In this document: one piece after another, positions 1 to 10,800 of the stretch
Position numbering within the stretch: position 1 is the stretch's first letter
Layout of the letters: every line of letters starts with the position of its first letter
From: Phoronis australis
Taxonomy: Eukaryota; Phoronida; Phoronidae
DNA length: 64,000 nt
NCBI GenBank assembly: GCA_002633005.1
Contig: NMRA01000030.1
Coordinates: 6,305-70,304 of the forward strand
Reading direction: 5' to 3'
Notes under the pieces: generated by a model
Told to the model about the DNA's origin: nothing
What the model saw: the letters and a program-made list of their open reading frames with translations, nothing else
Databases searched by the model: none
Program-made: the position numbers and the translations under genes

Positions 1-45
1 TCCCCCCCCCCTCCCACACAGATTTTGCTGGAACAGCCCTAACAG
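1..45 (-). repeat. End of a foldback MITE-like element cut by the window edge
   Basis: The C-run followed by CCCACACAGATTTTGCTGG and AACAGCCCTAA matches the right-hand terminal inverted repeats of the two elements at 15117-15930 and 16078-16650. Only this terminus lies in the window; the body is to the left. Confidence 0.7.
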
Positions 46-707
46 TTTACCAGTGTTTTTTGTAACAATCTTCGCTCAGGCCGCACACCGTCACAGACCA
101 CTTTGAACTACGCTCAACTGAACACTGCCATTGGAAAACAACAAGCTGAATCCTAGCGGAATAGAGGGATGCGCATCCACAACACAGTAACAGCGTTGAC
201 TGGATATTTGCCACACACATCTGAGTTAATTGAGAGATCGACTTCATCGTTTGTTGTTATGTTGGTGATTTCCATGAGAGTATTTACTGGTGCGCACATA
301 AGAATGAAAGCGCATGTCTTACAACGCTCTTGAAACTCTAGTCATGTCAGGCCGCAGAAGTCTTTCACTGCACCTTTAGACTGTCTCCATTAAGTACATA
401 TATTTTCTGCTTTCGATCTCTTTCAGATGCAAGGGCTTATTTCTATAATACTTATTCTTATATTCAACTTCCAAAGGTAGATTGTGCATACGTGAGTCTA
501 TACAGTACATCAAATTCTTGAGAAGTAAATTTCTTGTCATACTGGAATTGTCTTTTTGTACGCTTAACTCCACTTGCTCACCTGAACTATTAGATCACTA
601 CACAATGTTCCTATGAGAACTGAAAGCTGCTAGTAAATCTCCCTGAAACACTCTAAATATGACAACCTTAGACTGGTACAGCATGGATGTAAAAATTTCT
701 ATTACAG
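46..707. other. Upstream non-coding region of the TRIM gene
   Basis: Only short, shadow-like ORFs on the minus strand. The sequence TTTCTATTACAG ending at 707 is a good splice acceptor three bases before the TRIM start codon, so most of this stretch is probably a 5'-UTR intron. No TATA box or other promoter element stands out. Confidence 0.4.
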
Positions 708-710
708 ACA

Positions 711-2639
711 ATGGCTGAATGCACGGACAAAGAAAACTTTCAGCGAATACTTGAGTGTCCAATTTGTTTAGAACGTATTACAGATCCCCGCTGTTTACCA
801 TGCCTCCACTCGTTTTGTGGCAAATGCATTGGGCAACACATGGATGAGAAACAAACAGATGGTTCCTTCCCGTGTCCAGTTTGTACATTGTTATTTGAGG
901 TCCCTCCAGATGGCATGATGGGGTTCAAACGTAATCTCTACCTGATACAGATAAGTGAGTTATTTCCAGAAGTGTCAGTGGTCAAGTGCGACTTTTGCAA
1001 GATTCAAGGTGCTAAAGAGTCAGCGACTTTTATGTGCATTCAATGCGGAGACCATTTATGTAAAGGATGTGCAGATAGTCACTGTCTCTCCAAACTGACT
1101 GTTAATCACAAAGTGGTCAGTTTGGAGGAAGTCAGGAACGGTCAGCACTTTGAGGAAATTCGCACGTTCCAGCAAGTCCACTGCTCAAAACACGCTGGCG
1201 AGTTGTTGAAGATTTACTGCGAGAACTGCATAAAACCTCTGTGTCTCTTGTGCGCAATGCTTGAACATAAACAACACGAGATGAAAAATCTAGAAGAAGC
1301 GGCAGCGGAAGCTGTTGAAGTCATGAAAGGTTTACTGAAGCCCTGGACAATGGCTTCAGATCATTCCATCATGTTGTCTGCAGAACGGAAGAAAGTTTTA
1401 GACAATCTTGTTGAAGAAGAAGAACGGCTGATTAACGAAATACAACAAGTGTACAACACATTTAAAGAGGACATTTTGGTTGAAATTGAATCAAAGATGA
1501 ATCAGTCGATTGAGGAACTGAAAAGGGAGATTGCAAAAGCCCGCAAACAAGCTGAGATGTCGTACAATGAAGCTGAGTTCAGCAGAGTGAACATAAGTAG
1601 CACTTTGAAATACTGCCAAAAAATCCTTGACTCAGCACAGGATGTTGAAAAATTGCAACAATTTCAGGACATTAAAGCGCGGCTGGAGAGCCTGGACATT
1701 CAAAAGCTGGGAAAAGATGTAGTTAAACCAGTGTTCAGACAGGATCCGCCCACTTTGAAAATCCCTGATTTGAGAAGGAAGACAGTGACAGAGCATGAGA
1801 AAAAGCGTGTGGAATCATGGGTGTCAGAGAGATGTCGTCAGCCTGATATAAGGGAGGAAGTGACACTGGTACACAACTACAATATGGGAGGCAATCCTTC
1901 TTATGGTCTGGCAGTGAATGATGACTGGTTGATTACTACTCATTGGAGCAGGCGTCAAGTTAAAGTGTTTGACAGATCTAGTGGTAGTTTGCTGTTTGAG
2001 GTGGATCAAGGTCAACATAACCTGATTTACCCTTTTGGTGTAACATGTACTGACAAGGGTGATATATTTGTTACTTATCATGGTATTCGTGGTGTGGTGA
2101 GGTACAACAGTAAAGGTCAGGTGATGAAGGTCACACCCAATGTGTTTAGTGGTAAGAGTGGTATTACATGTTATGATGACCAGATTATTGTGGCAGATGG
2201 TGGTGGTGGACGACTTCTTATTGCTGACTTTGAATGTAACGTTAATAAAGTGATCACTAAGGAGTCACTTGGACTGACCACATTCACACCACAGTACGTG
2301 TGTGTAGACAATGAGGGACATCTGGTGGTGAGTGATTGTGGTCAAGGTCGTGTACACGTTATTGACTTCAAACAGACAGTCATAGTTAAAACATTCAATG
2401 AAGGACTGAGTTCATCTCCATGGGGTGTATGTGTTGATGAGTGGGGACACATTCTTGTTGCTGACCGTGATAATGACCAGGTTGTGTTAATGTCAGATCA
2501 GTCAGAGCACCCACGTGTGCTCATCACAAGTGATGACGTCAGCAGGCCTATTGACCTTGCTGTTACTGGTCCTGGTGAGGTGGCCGTGTTGGAGCTCAGT
2601 AGTGGTAAGGTGAAGGTGTTCAAGTACGCTGATATTTGA
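711..2639 (+). CDS. TRIM-NHL E3 ubiquitin ligase (TRIM2/TRIM56-like)
   Basis: The 642-aa product has the complete tripartite motif. A C3HC4 RING uses C16, C19, C31, H33, C36, C39, C55 and C58. B-box 1 starts at C93 and ends at H133 (C93/C96, C109/C112, C117/C120). B-box 2 uses C158, H161, C170, C173, C181, H186 and H189. A coiled coil covers about 195-330. A C-terminal NHL-type beta-propeller covers about 385-642, seen as repeating units such as GVCVDEWGHILVADRDN. RING proteins of this layout are E3 ubiquitin ligases that dimerise through the coiled coil, while the NHL propeller binds protein or RNA. The coding sequence is a single exon and an acceptor (AG at 706-707) precedes the ATG by three bases, so the first intron is probably in the 5' UTR. 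No zinc ligand is missing and there is no frameshift, so it looks functional. Such genes are expanded in several invertebrates; orthology to a particular vertebrate TRIM cannot be settled here. Confidence 0.93.
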   Translation: MAECTDKENFQRILECPICLERITDPRCLPCLHSFCGKCIGQHMDEKQTDGSFPCPVCTLLFEVPPDGMMGFKRNLYLIQISELFPEVSVVKCDFCKIQGAKESATFMCIQCGDHLCKGCADSHCLSKLTVNHKVVSLEEVRNGQHFEEIRTFQQVHCSKHAGELLKIYCENCIKPLCLLCAMLEHKQHEMKNLEEAAAEAVEVMKGLLKPWTMASDHSIMLSAERKKVLDNLVEEEERLINEIQQVYNTFKEDILVEIESKMNQSIEELKREIAKARKQAEMSYNEAEFSRVNISSTLKYCQKILDSAQDVEKLQQFQDIKARLESLDIQKLGKDVVKPVFRQDPPTLKIPDLRRKTVTEHEKKRVESWVSERCRQPDIREEVTLVHNYNMGGNPSYGLAVNDDWLITTHWSRRQVKVFDRSSGSLLFEVDQGQHNLIYPFGVTCTDKGDIFVTYHGIRGVVRYNSKGQVMKVTPNVFSGKSGITCYDDQIIVADGGGGRLLIADFECNVNKVITKESLGLTTFTPQYVCVDNEGHLVVSDCGQGRVHVIDFKQTVIVKTFNEGLSSSPWGVCVDEWGHILVADRDNDQVVLMSDQSEHPRVLITSDDVSRPIDLAVTGPGEVAVLELSSGKVKVFKYADI

Positions 2640-3169
2640 ACTGTTCACTGATTAGCACATTGAACAAATTGAACATTGCTTTATGGGTCTGTGTTATGTT
2701 GCAACTATATTTTGACTCAGATTGAGGCTGTTAGAGCTAAAGTCATGTACATTGAGCATTCAAGTTTAACTTTGGTCAACTAAAACACCTGTCTAAAGTA
2801 GCCAAAAGTCGTATAAATGTGTTACCTTAAGTATGTCCACATTCGGCAAAAACTATGAAACGCACGGTTTCATGAATCGCTGTAAGAATAATTTATCTAA
2901 TGTGTAAATGGTATACCTGGGATCTAGGCACTTCACTCTTATGAAACGTTTCTTGTAATTTCCTTACCCTAACAATAACTTTATTTCCAATACCAAAAAG
3001 AACATGGAAACATCTAGAAAGATTATTGTCACAGCGTGACAATAATGGACTCTGCACGTGCGTATTAAAGGAGTTGTTAAGGGAAGTTACTGACAGCAAT
3101 CCGTTTACCAATATGAAAAGGAATTCTTTAAAATTGTAGGAGTAATTACATGTTAATATTTTGATGACT
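2640..3169. other. 3' flank of the TRIM gene, no gene seen
   Basis: AT-rich sequence after the TRIM stop codon. The one structured piece is a perfect 11-bp inverted repeat with a 3-base loop at 3022-3046 (ATTATTGTCAC and its complement). I see no coding potential and no convincing polyadenylation signal close to the stop. Confidence 0.4.
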
Positions 3170-4060
3170 GACCTCTTCCGGTGCATTATGAACCCCGATG
3201 AGGGAATAATTGTAAAACCAATTTAAAGTGTGGTTAATGCTAAGAATCACAGATGTTTTACTTTAAGCACTTAAGAATACAACATGGACGAATTGGTCAA
3301 ACTTGCAGAAGAAAAATGCACCTAATGACCCCATGGGTGCACCAAATGACCTGAAAATTTAGAATTCAAACTCAATCGCATTTAGTAAACAGATATGTAA
3401 TTCTAAAGTCTCTAGCTCAAAATTTTAGTTTGCACTCAATGACCTTTGACCTATTTTTCTGATTGGTTAGGCCTATTGCGAAGTAAAGTAGAGTATTCAA
3501 TTGGCATGTTGACTTACACCAGTGTGCTGAAATTGAAAAAATTCCTTGAAAACCATAAGAGATATAACATTTTGAACGTTACATGACCTTTGCACTAATT
3601 GACCTTATCCGGTGCATTTTAAGCATCTTTAGGAGAATTATTGCAAAGCCCATGGAAAATCTGTTTAACGCTGAGAATCACAATTGTCTAACAGTTGACA
3701 CATCAGAATACTTGCTGATTGAAAAGGTCAAATTTTCAGAAGAAAAATGCACCTAATGACCCCATGTTTGCACTAAATTATCTGAAACTTTGGATTCCGA
3801 TTTGATTTACCTGTGGCAATCAGACCTGTCAATTTGAAGTGTCTAGCTCAAAATTTTAGTTTGCACCTAATGACCTTTCACCTATTTCACCTGATTGGAT
3901 GACCCGATTACTTAGAAAAGCAATTTTTTTAATTGTCATGTTTACTTCTACCTGTGCACCGAATTTGAAAAAGATAGCTTTAAAACTGAAAAAGGAGTAG
4001 CATTTTGAAAATTATATGACCTTTACACCAAACGACCTCTTCCGGTGCATTATGGAATAT
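3170..4060. repeat. Tandem repeat with a ~432-bp unit, two copies plus a partial third
   Basis: The block beginning CTCTTCCGGTGCATT recurs, slightly diverged, at about 3172, 3603 and 4036, a spacing of 431 and 433 bp. The rest of each unit aligns as well: a run ending in GAGAATCACA, then GAAGAAAAATGCACCTAATG, then GTCTAGCTCAAAATTTTAG. Inside each unit the motif TGCAC-(3-4 nt)-TGACC occurs repeatedly. The copies have diverged, so the duplication is old. Confidence 0.8.
3440..3452 (-). promoter_or_regulatory. Perfect DR1 nuclear-receptor-type site
   Basis: TGACCTTTGACCT is the reverse complement of AGGTCA-A-AGGTCA, the consensus bound by HNF4, RXR and PPAR-type heterodimers. The paralogous position in the next 432-bp unit reads TGACCTTTCACCT, so only one copy is perfect. 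It sits between the TRIM and TJAP1/BEGAIN-like genes; binding is not shown. Confidence 0.3.
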
Positions 4061-4163
4061 GAATATATATTCAATCAAAATTTATATACTGTCAAAAGTC
4101 ATATGCTGAATTTAAAGACCGTACCTGCACCCAATTTGGAGCTATTAAGCCTCAAAGTTGGTC

Positions 4164-4388
4164 GGAAGAAGAATAAGAATAAGAAGAATAAAATTGAAGA
4201 AAACCCAGAACAACAGTACTCTGCGCTTACACGCGCAGAGTAATAAGAATGAGAATGAGAAGAATAAAATTGAAGGAAACCCAGGAACAACAGTACTTTG
4301 CGCTTACACGCGCAGAGTAATAAGAATAAAAATAAAATTGAAGAAAACCCAGGAACAACAGTACTCTGCACTTACAGGCGCAGAGTAA
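4164..4388. repeat. Three-copy minisatellite (~70-75 bp unit) with a hairpin per unit
   Basis: Each unit contains AATAAAATTGAAG, then CAACAGTACT, then an inverted repeat (ACTCTGCGC, TTACAC loop, GCGCAGAGT). The first hairpin is perfect; the second has one changed base (ACTTTGCGC) and the third is degenerate. The ORFs over it on both strands are products of the repeat. Confidence 0.8.
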
Positions 4389-7080
4389 TTAGCGACCCTA
4401 GAAAAGTTATCAAATTTTATTGGCCTTGGCATTGGCTTACTCTAAAATTGTGAATTCCAATATAGCGCATGTCTACATTGCCTTTGACTCTGTCGATGAT
4501 TCAACAATTCAGCTTGTGAATGCTTTCAAACCCCGAAACGTTTTGGTTAAGAATTCAATATTGGCAGCTTAGCAACAGCTAAATGCTTCTTTAGGTGATA
4601 ACGGACAGTAAAGCATCATTAATCTTGTACTTCCGAGGGTTACAGCTGTACAGAGCTATACACATAATTGACAATATGCTGTTGACTTGCTTTTGAATGA
4701 GAGATTTATAGCTATATTGCCTAAAACATGTCATGCGCAGTATATTGTTTCAGGTCCAGTTAATTTGATTTCACATTGCACTGTTAGTTTTAACTAATGT
4801 TATCTTTACTCAGCTCTAACTAATATGTATTTTACTGTGGTTGGGTCATTTTGAAATTGGTGTGCCTGTGCTATGCACAATCAATGCTTTTACTAATAAA
4901 GACAATGGTGAGTCTTACATGTCACATTATGCGAAAGACTGCTTGCTTGTATAATTTAGAAATATAGAAATGTAACATAAATAATATTGTGTCGTTCTTT
5001 ACGTTTATAATTGACCTAAAGGTAAGATTTTATAGCCACAATTTACACCAACATTTGGTAACCACATCCGCGCATGTGTACCCATTCGTTTGTACAGTAG
5101 TTTCCAAAATAAACTGGACTTCGACAGAACTCCACTAGACACTGCCACACTTGGAAGAACTTCTTGTCAGAGTAAGTTTAATTAAAACTTTGTTGTGATT
5201 ATAAAGCATTTTAGTCGAAGATTAGAATCCAGTGTGAATTGTGAAGTTACTTTGCCTTTCCCCTGTGAAATTAATCGACACATGGTGGCAAGTTGTCGCA
5301 ACTTCGAGAAAGAGCGAGGTGCAACACCGGGGCATGCTGAGATTTTCATGATTGAGATTTATCGATAATTATTCTTGTGGAAAAGAAATGTTTAGTCACG
5401 GTTTTGTGTGTCAAAGCTTTGTCGAATTTCAAAGTTGTCCAGTTTACCTGGAAAACTACTCAGGGATTGTAACTAGTTGACGTGTTTTTATACACCCGGT
5501 CTCAATTGTACGAGCAACACTTTGTATTTTGTCCGTTCATAATTCTAGATTCTGGGTTAGTACAATAAACCCACTGTCAAATCACAAAATGACATTTGAT
5601 TTTATCCACTAATCTTTATCAATTTGTTTTAACTTAATCCCAACTCGGAGTCGAAGTCGGAAGTTTCGGCCTGGCCAGAAATAACAGTTCGTTATTACTC
5701 CAGACCATGCATTTATTGTAGATTCAATATGCATGTCATTTTGAGCTGACAGCAATGTAGTACATCTAACTGACGTTGTCGACGTAAAGTAACATCTGCC
5801 CTAATTAGCCTTGTACATTTCAGCTTTGTAGGATTTTAATTGCGTTTCAAGGCGACAAGGCGTGAACTGTCACAGTAGTTGGCCTACTTAGCAATTTAAT
5901 GATGAATACCAACTCCCAGGAAGATTAAGGAACTATAATACAACCTCCAGTTGAAAGAATACCAGTCTGAATAATCATTTGTAGTTTGAAGCTTTGTGTG
6001 TGAGATGTGATCATGTTTCGGTGCAGTTTAAAAGAAACACGGTATCGAAGTTAGGCAGATGTGCCATACTGGAACTTGTGCAGGATTTCAAACTATTTAA
6101 TACAGTGTAGGTGAATGATCTCGCACTGACAAACACAAGTAAAGTTTAAATAAAGACATCAACTAGTGTAAAATATAGTGACATGTTTTGACAGCAAAGC
6201 ATCCACCATTCTCAAGCTTCATTCAAGGAATGGATGACAGGATAGCTACAGGTACAATACAGAGAAAATTCCAAAACGTGCAAAAATACTAGAACAGGAT
6301 TGGCTAGCAATCAACGAATCACAACTCAGTGTGTGTAACAGTGTCAACGATTCGTGGGAAACCTGTGCATTGGGCGAGGGAGTTTCTGAATACCAAATGG
6401 CTTCATTCAAATTTAGGTGCACAGTTTGAATGACGAGACAAATATGAGATGAGGAAAAACGGAAATGAAATATTTAAGCAAATAACCACTGGAAGTCGGA
6501 TTCAATTGTAATACGACCAGTGAGACTTGAGAACACTGAAAAAGAAATGAGACGATACAGACAAGAGAATTTTTAAAAAAAAATGTTTTGATTTTTATTT
6601 TATGAGCATTGCGAGTGATTGCACATTCTATACTCTAGAATCATCTCGGAAAAACATTGTCTACAAAGTGCTTGGTAAGTCATTCAACTGAACTGGTGCT
6701 ACTCAAAATGTAACAGGAACGACATTCTACAACAAAATCTTAGTTTAGTACTTTATTGTTATAAATCTTTACCACTGTCATCATTTGGTGATTTGGGAAT
6801 CAATCGTNATGCACAAATTTTGGGCAACTTAAAATGGATCTATTCTTACTAATTACTTAATCAATATTTATTCTGACAAAAACATTAATCTATAATAAGC
6901 CATCACAGGCCGTAAAGTAAATACACTGGAAGATAACGACCCACGCTACTAACGATCCTAGTGGTGAAAATAAACGTGTCTCATTGTTAATTTATCAACA
7001 GTGACTTTACATTGCATTTGCTTGAATTTTGTGATACACAAGCATGCACATAAGATTGTATCCAGCCACAACATCAAATT
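4389..7080. other. Intergenic or intronic stretch, no assignable exon
   Basis: About 2.7 kb of AT-rich sequence with one ambiguous base at 6808. I searched it for the missing N-terminal exon of the TJAP1/BEGAIN-like gene (a heptad-rich stretch ending two bases into a codon) and saw none. A codon-like piece before a GTAAGT-type donor at about 5171 could be a 5'-UTR exon, but nothing supports that beyond the donor. Confidence 0.35.
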
Positions 7081-7469
7081 CACCTTCTTGTATAAGTCTT
7101 GAGACTAATACACCTTCTTGTATAAGTCTTGAGACTAATACACCTTCTTGTATAATTCTTGAGACTAATACACCATGTATAATTCTTGAGACTAATACAC
7201 CTTCTTGTATAATAATTCTTGAGACTAATACACCTTCTTGTATAATAATTCTTGAGACTAAAGCACCTTCTTGTATAATTCTTGAGACTAATACACTTTC
7301 TTGTATAATAATTCTTGAGACTAAAGCACCTTCTTGTATAATTCTTGAGACTAATACACCTTCTTGTATAATTCTTGAGACTAGTACACCTTGTATAATT
7401 CTTGAGACTAGTACGCCTTCTTGTATAGTTCTTGAGACTAATACACCTTCTTGTATAATTCTTGAGACT
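7081..7469. repeat. 30-bp minisatellite, 13 units of 27, 30 or 33 bp
   Basis: The unit is CACCTTCTTGTATAATTCTT followed by GAGACTAATA. Length variants arise by gain of TAA or loss of a triplet, so every complete unit is a multiple of three. As a result long ORFs stay open on both strands (7044-7502 plus, 7007-7588 minus). I read these as by-products of repeat structure and not as genes. Confidence 0.9.
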
Positions 7470-7739
7470 TTCAGTACTGTCTTACTCATAGGTTGCACTT
7501 GATTCACTCTCTCCAGATATAAGGCGTCAACTGACATAGACATCTGATTGGTTCCCGATGTCATGCTGACTTCAAGCTTGCAAACCAATTAGATGTCTTT
7601 GATGAGATTCACCTGATTGAACTTGAATACATCTGGGTGTGTGCATCTAATGCAGCTCCCAATGTTTTAATTTTATAAAATGATGCTGTAATGATGTGAG
7701 CTGACTGTAATACAATGTTGTATTCTCAATTGTTTACAG

Positions 7740-7806
7740 ATTGTATGAAAGCTATAAAAGATTTCAGAAAATCAACAATGACCTGGAAGATAATCTTTTA
7801 AAAGTA
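7740..7806 (+). CDS. TJAP1/BEGAIN-like exon a (coiled coil)
   Basis: It begins with the last base of a split codon and ends in phase 0 before GTAAGT. It encodes LYESYKRFQKINNDLEDNL plus three residues, matching NYMALQRINQELEDKLYRM in BEGAIN. The preceding exon must end two bases into a codon. Confidence 0.8.
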
Positions 7807-10800
7807 GTAAGTAATTAATATGTTCAAACAAAACATCTCTTGAAATAACAATACAACATAATCATGACTTGAATGTCGTAGGTAATGTTGGTGTATGGAG
7901 TTTGTTCACAACTGTCAGGGATGTGATGGACTATTATTAAACATATTGAACAGTTAACATGTCACTAGACAATGTAGCACACGCTTCCTGGCCACGTGCT
8001 TTTAACAACAAGTTTTTTCATTTGTGAGACAGTAGTCAGCTGAATGGGCACTTCGAGTACGATTCACGGTTTTCAGGTGTAGGCCCTACAAAGTGTGAAA
8101 AAGTAGGTCACACCTGGCCAGTTCAGTGTAATTTTTTGAAACATTAAATACCTCCAGTGGAGACGTTAAGGATATAGACTAGAGAAAAGACAGTGTTGAC
8201 TACTGATATTGAACTCTAGAAATTTGCGTCGAGTTTGGAATTGATATTCTGTAGAACACTGACCTACGGTGTTTTTTGGATTTTTGAATTACTAATTGGT
8301 AAATTAACCCTTACCAAGCCCCGGGTGCTTTTGGAAATCCATGATATGTTAAAGGCGGTACTCCTAGACAAGACATAGCTTGCTTTTTTGACATGATGTA
8401 TTGTGAGTCCCAAACTGTTTGAACTTCCACATTTTTGGTCTTCCAAAAGCAAGACTGTCTTGCTGTAAGTAAGTGATTAAATTAAACTGATATCACACAA
8501 GATATAAGTGTAGAAAAGAAGTCAGAAGGTGCTAGCAACATAGTATTTGATGTGGTGAGCACTCATACTTGATAACATTATGACATTTAGTAACCATTCT
8601 CTTCTGTAATTACAGGTCAATAAATTTGACAGTGAGAAGACAGCGTTACAGAAAGAAGTATCGTCCATAACTTCCAAGCTAATTGAGGCTCGTGTCACAT
8701 TGGCAGAACTCGAGGAGGAAAATGTAGGTAGCCTTGTTACTCTTTGGCGCCATCTGTTGGATGAGTTAGAACGAGACTGGTCTTTTGCAATTTCTGGAGT
8801 GTGTATAATTATTTGTCTTTTCAAGGAGGAACTATCATTGAATTTTAGATTTTGACTATTTTAAAGTTTTTGATTCTTGTCAACCTATGTGTAAAAATAG
8901 ACGTTCTTGCACAATAATAACTTTGATATCATCTCTGAAAATCCTTCACACCATATCACTGCTCAGCACACTAATGATTTGTTGCAGGATAGTCCATTAC
9001 CTTATTCCACGAATTGGCCAATTGTTAAACCATTACACAAAGAACATTAGGCATGGTAACCATATTGGTTTTGAGATGCATTGAAAAACACTCAAAGTGT
9101 CCCTGCACACAAACATACATTTTACCAAGAGAGCATATTCCTGCTTTCTGTTCTATATAATGTAAACCTGGAGCATTACATGGGCACAGTGACAACTGAA
9201 GCATTACATGGGCACAGTGTCAACTGAAGCATTACATGGGCACAGTGACAACTGAAGCATTACATGGGCACAGTGTCAACTGAAGCATTACATGGGCACA
9301 GTGACAACTGAAGCATTACATGGGCACAGTGTCAACTGAAGCATTACATGGGCACAGTGACAACTGAACAAATATAACAAGTGGTGACTGCAAAACTTGT
9401 GGTAGTAATAGAATTGAGTTTTTTTAGCCACAATTTGGAAATATTTAATAAACTTCAAATGCATGACAGAATTTTTGTTTAAGTTAGTAAATGTTACTGT
9501 GAACTTATAACTGAATAGTGTTTGCCAAATCTGAAGTGTTTGTTTTTGATTATTTTGTGTTACAACTATTACTGACGATCGTCACAGTTTCTGTCTAATG
9601 TGATTAGGTTTCCTTCTTTTGTTCATTTTTTTCAAAAATAGGTCAACATTATGTACATTAAAGAAGTAATTGACATAATTACTTTACTGCTGATTAAGTT
9701 TTTTGTCTAATGCTGCTCATGTGATTCACTGTGGCTGGAGTTAAATCGAGGTCGTCGGGACACCTTCGAGTAGTTCAGGCAATCCTATGTGTGGGTCGGT
9801 CAACTTGCAGAGCTTCGACTCTTCAGCTGATCTCACTAACACATGGCTGGCCTAAACAATAGCATCAAGTAAAATCAACACTGTTTCCTCTGTTCAAATC
9901 ATAATGAAGGTCTCGAGCTTATTTTGGACTTCTGGTATTTTTGGCTAGGGGTGTTCATATGCTTTGTTAATCGTTCACCTACTTTTTCTTTTGTTTTTAT
10001 ATGATATTTTGTTTTACAGGAAAGATATCGAAATGACTGCAATTTAGCTGTGCAAATGTTACACTGTAAACCTTCCAATTTTGTGGCACAAAAGTTAAAT
10101 TCGGTAAGTAATGCCATTTTCTTGCATAATTGTGATGTGTAAAAGGCTACTTTCAGACACTAATCCTCCTGGTGGCACTGTGACCAATTCAATGCTCACA
10201 GATGGAGATTAACCCTATGGTTCATAGTCACTTTAACAGTTGGGGGATATAGTAGTGTTTTGTTGCAAATCCAAACATTTCCTGAATGTCTTTGGCACCA
10301 ACTTTTTATTTCATTTGTTTCAATTTAGTACAAATCGTATCATTTTGCACGATAATTATTATATGGATACACGTGCAACAACTCTGATGTTAAAAAAATG
10401 TTGTTCTTGATTGAAAGTGATTCTGCACCAATTGAATCGTGTATCTCATGAATCCAATAGATGTCACCAGTTTATATGAATTTTGGACGTGTATACCATT
10501 TATCGAGTGTAGACCAACAAACAACTGAAGTGCCCTATTCATACCTGCTTGATCAAATCATCTTACAAATCTGTAATAATGGTTTTGTGTGATTCCCTTC
10601 TACGTGTAGAATGCACTAACATATTTTTTCCAGGAAAAATAAAGCCAAGGATTTTTACAGAATCGTCAAGTTCTTGTTTTACACTGTTGAGATGAGAACA
10701 GTATGGATTTAGTTACTGACATCAATTTGAGATTTCTATTGAATAAATGGAGACAAAAAAAAAGAATTTCAGTGAACACTCTTTATTGATATGAAGGAGA

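Noticed and set aside
7007-7588. 193-codon ORF on the minus strand
   Set aside because: Minisatellite product, with an equally open antisense frame and no flanking exons.
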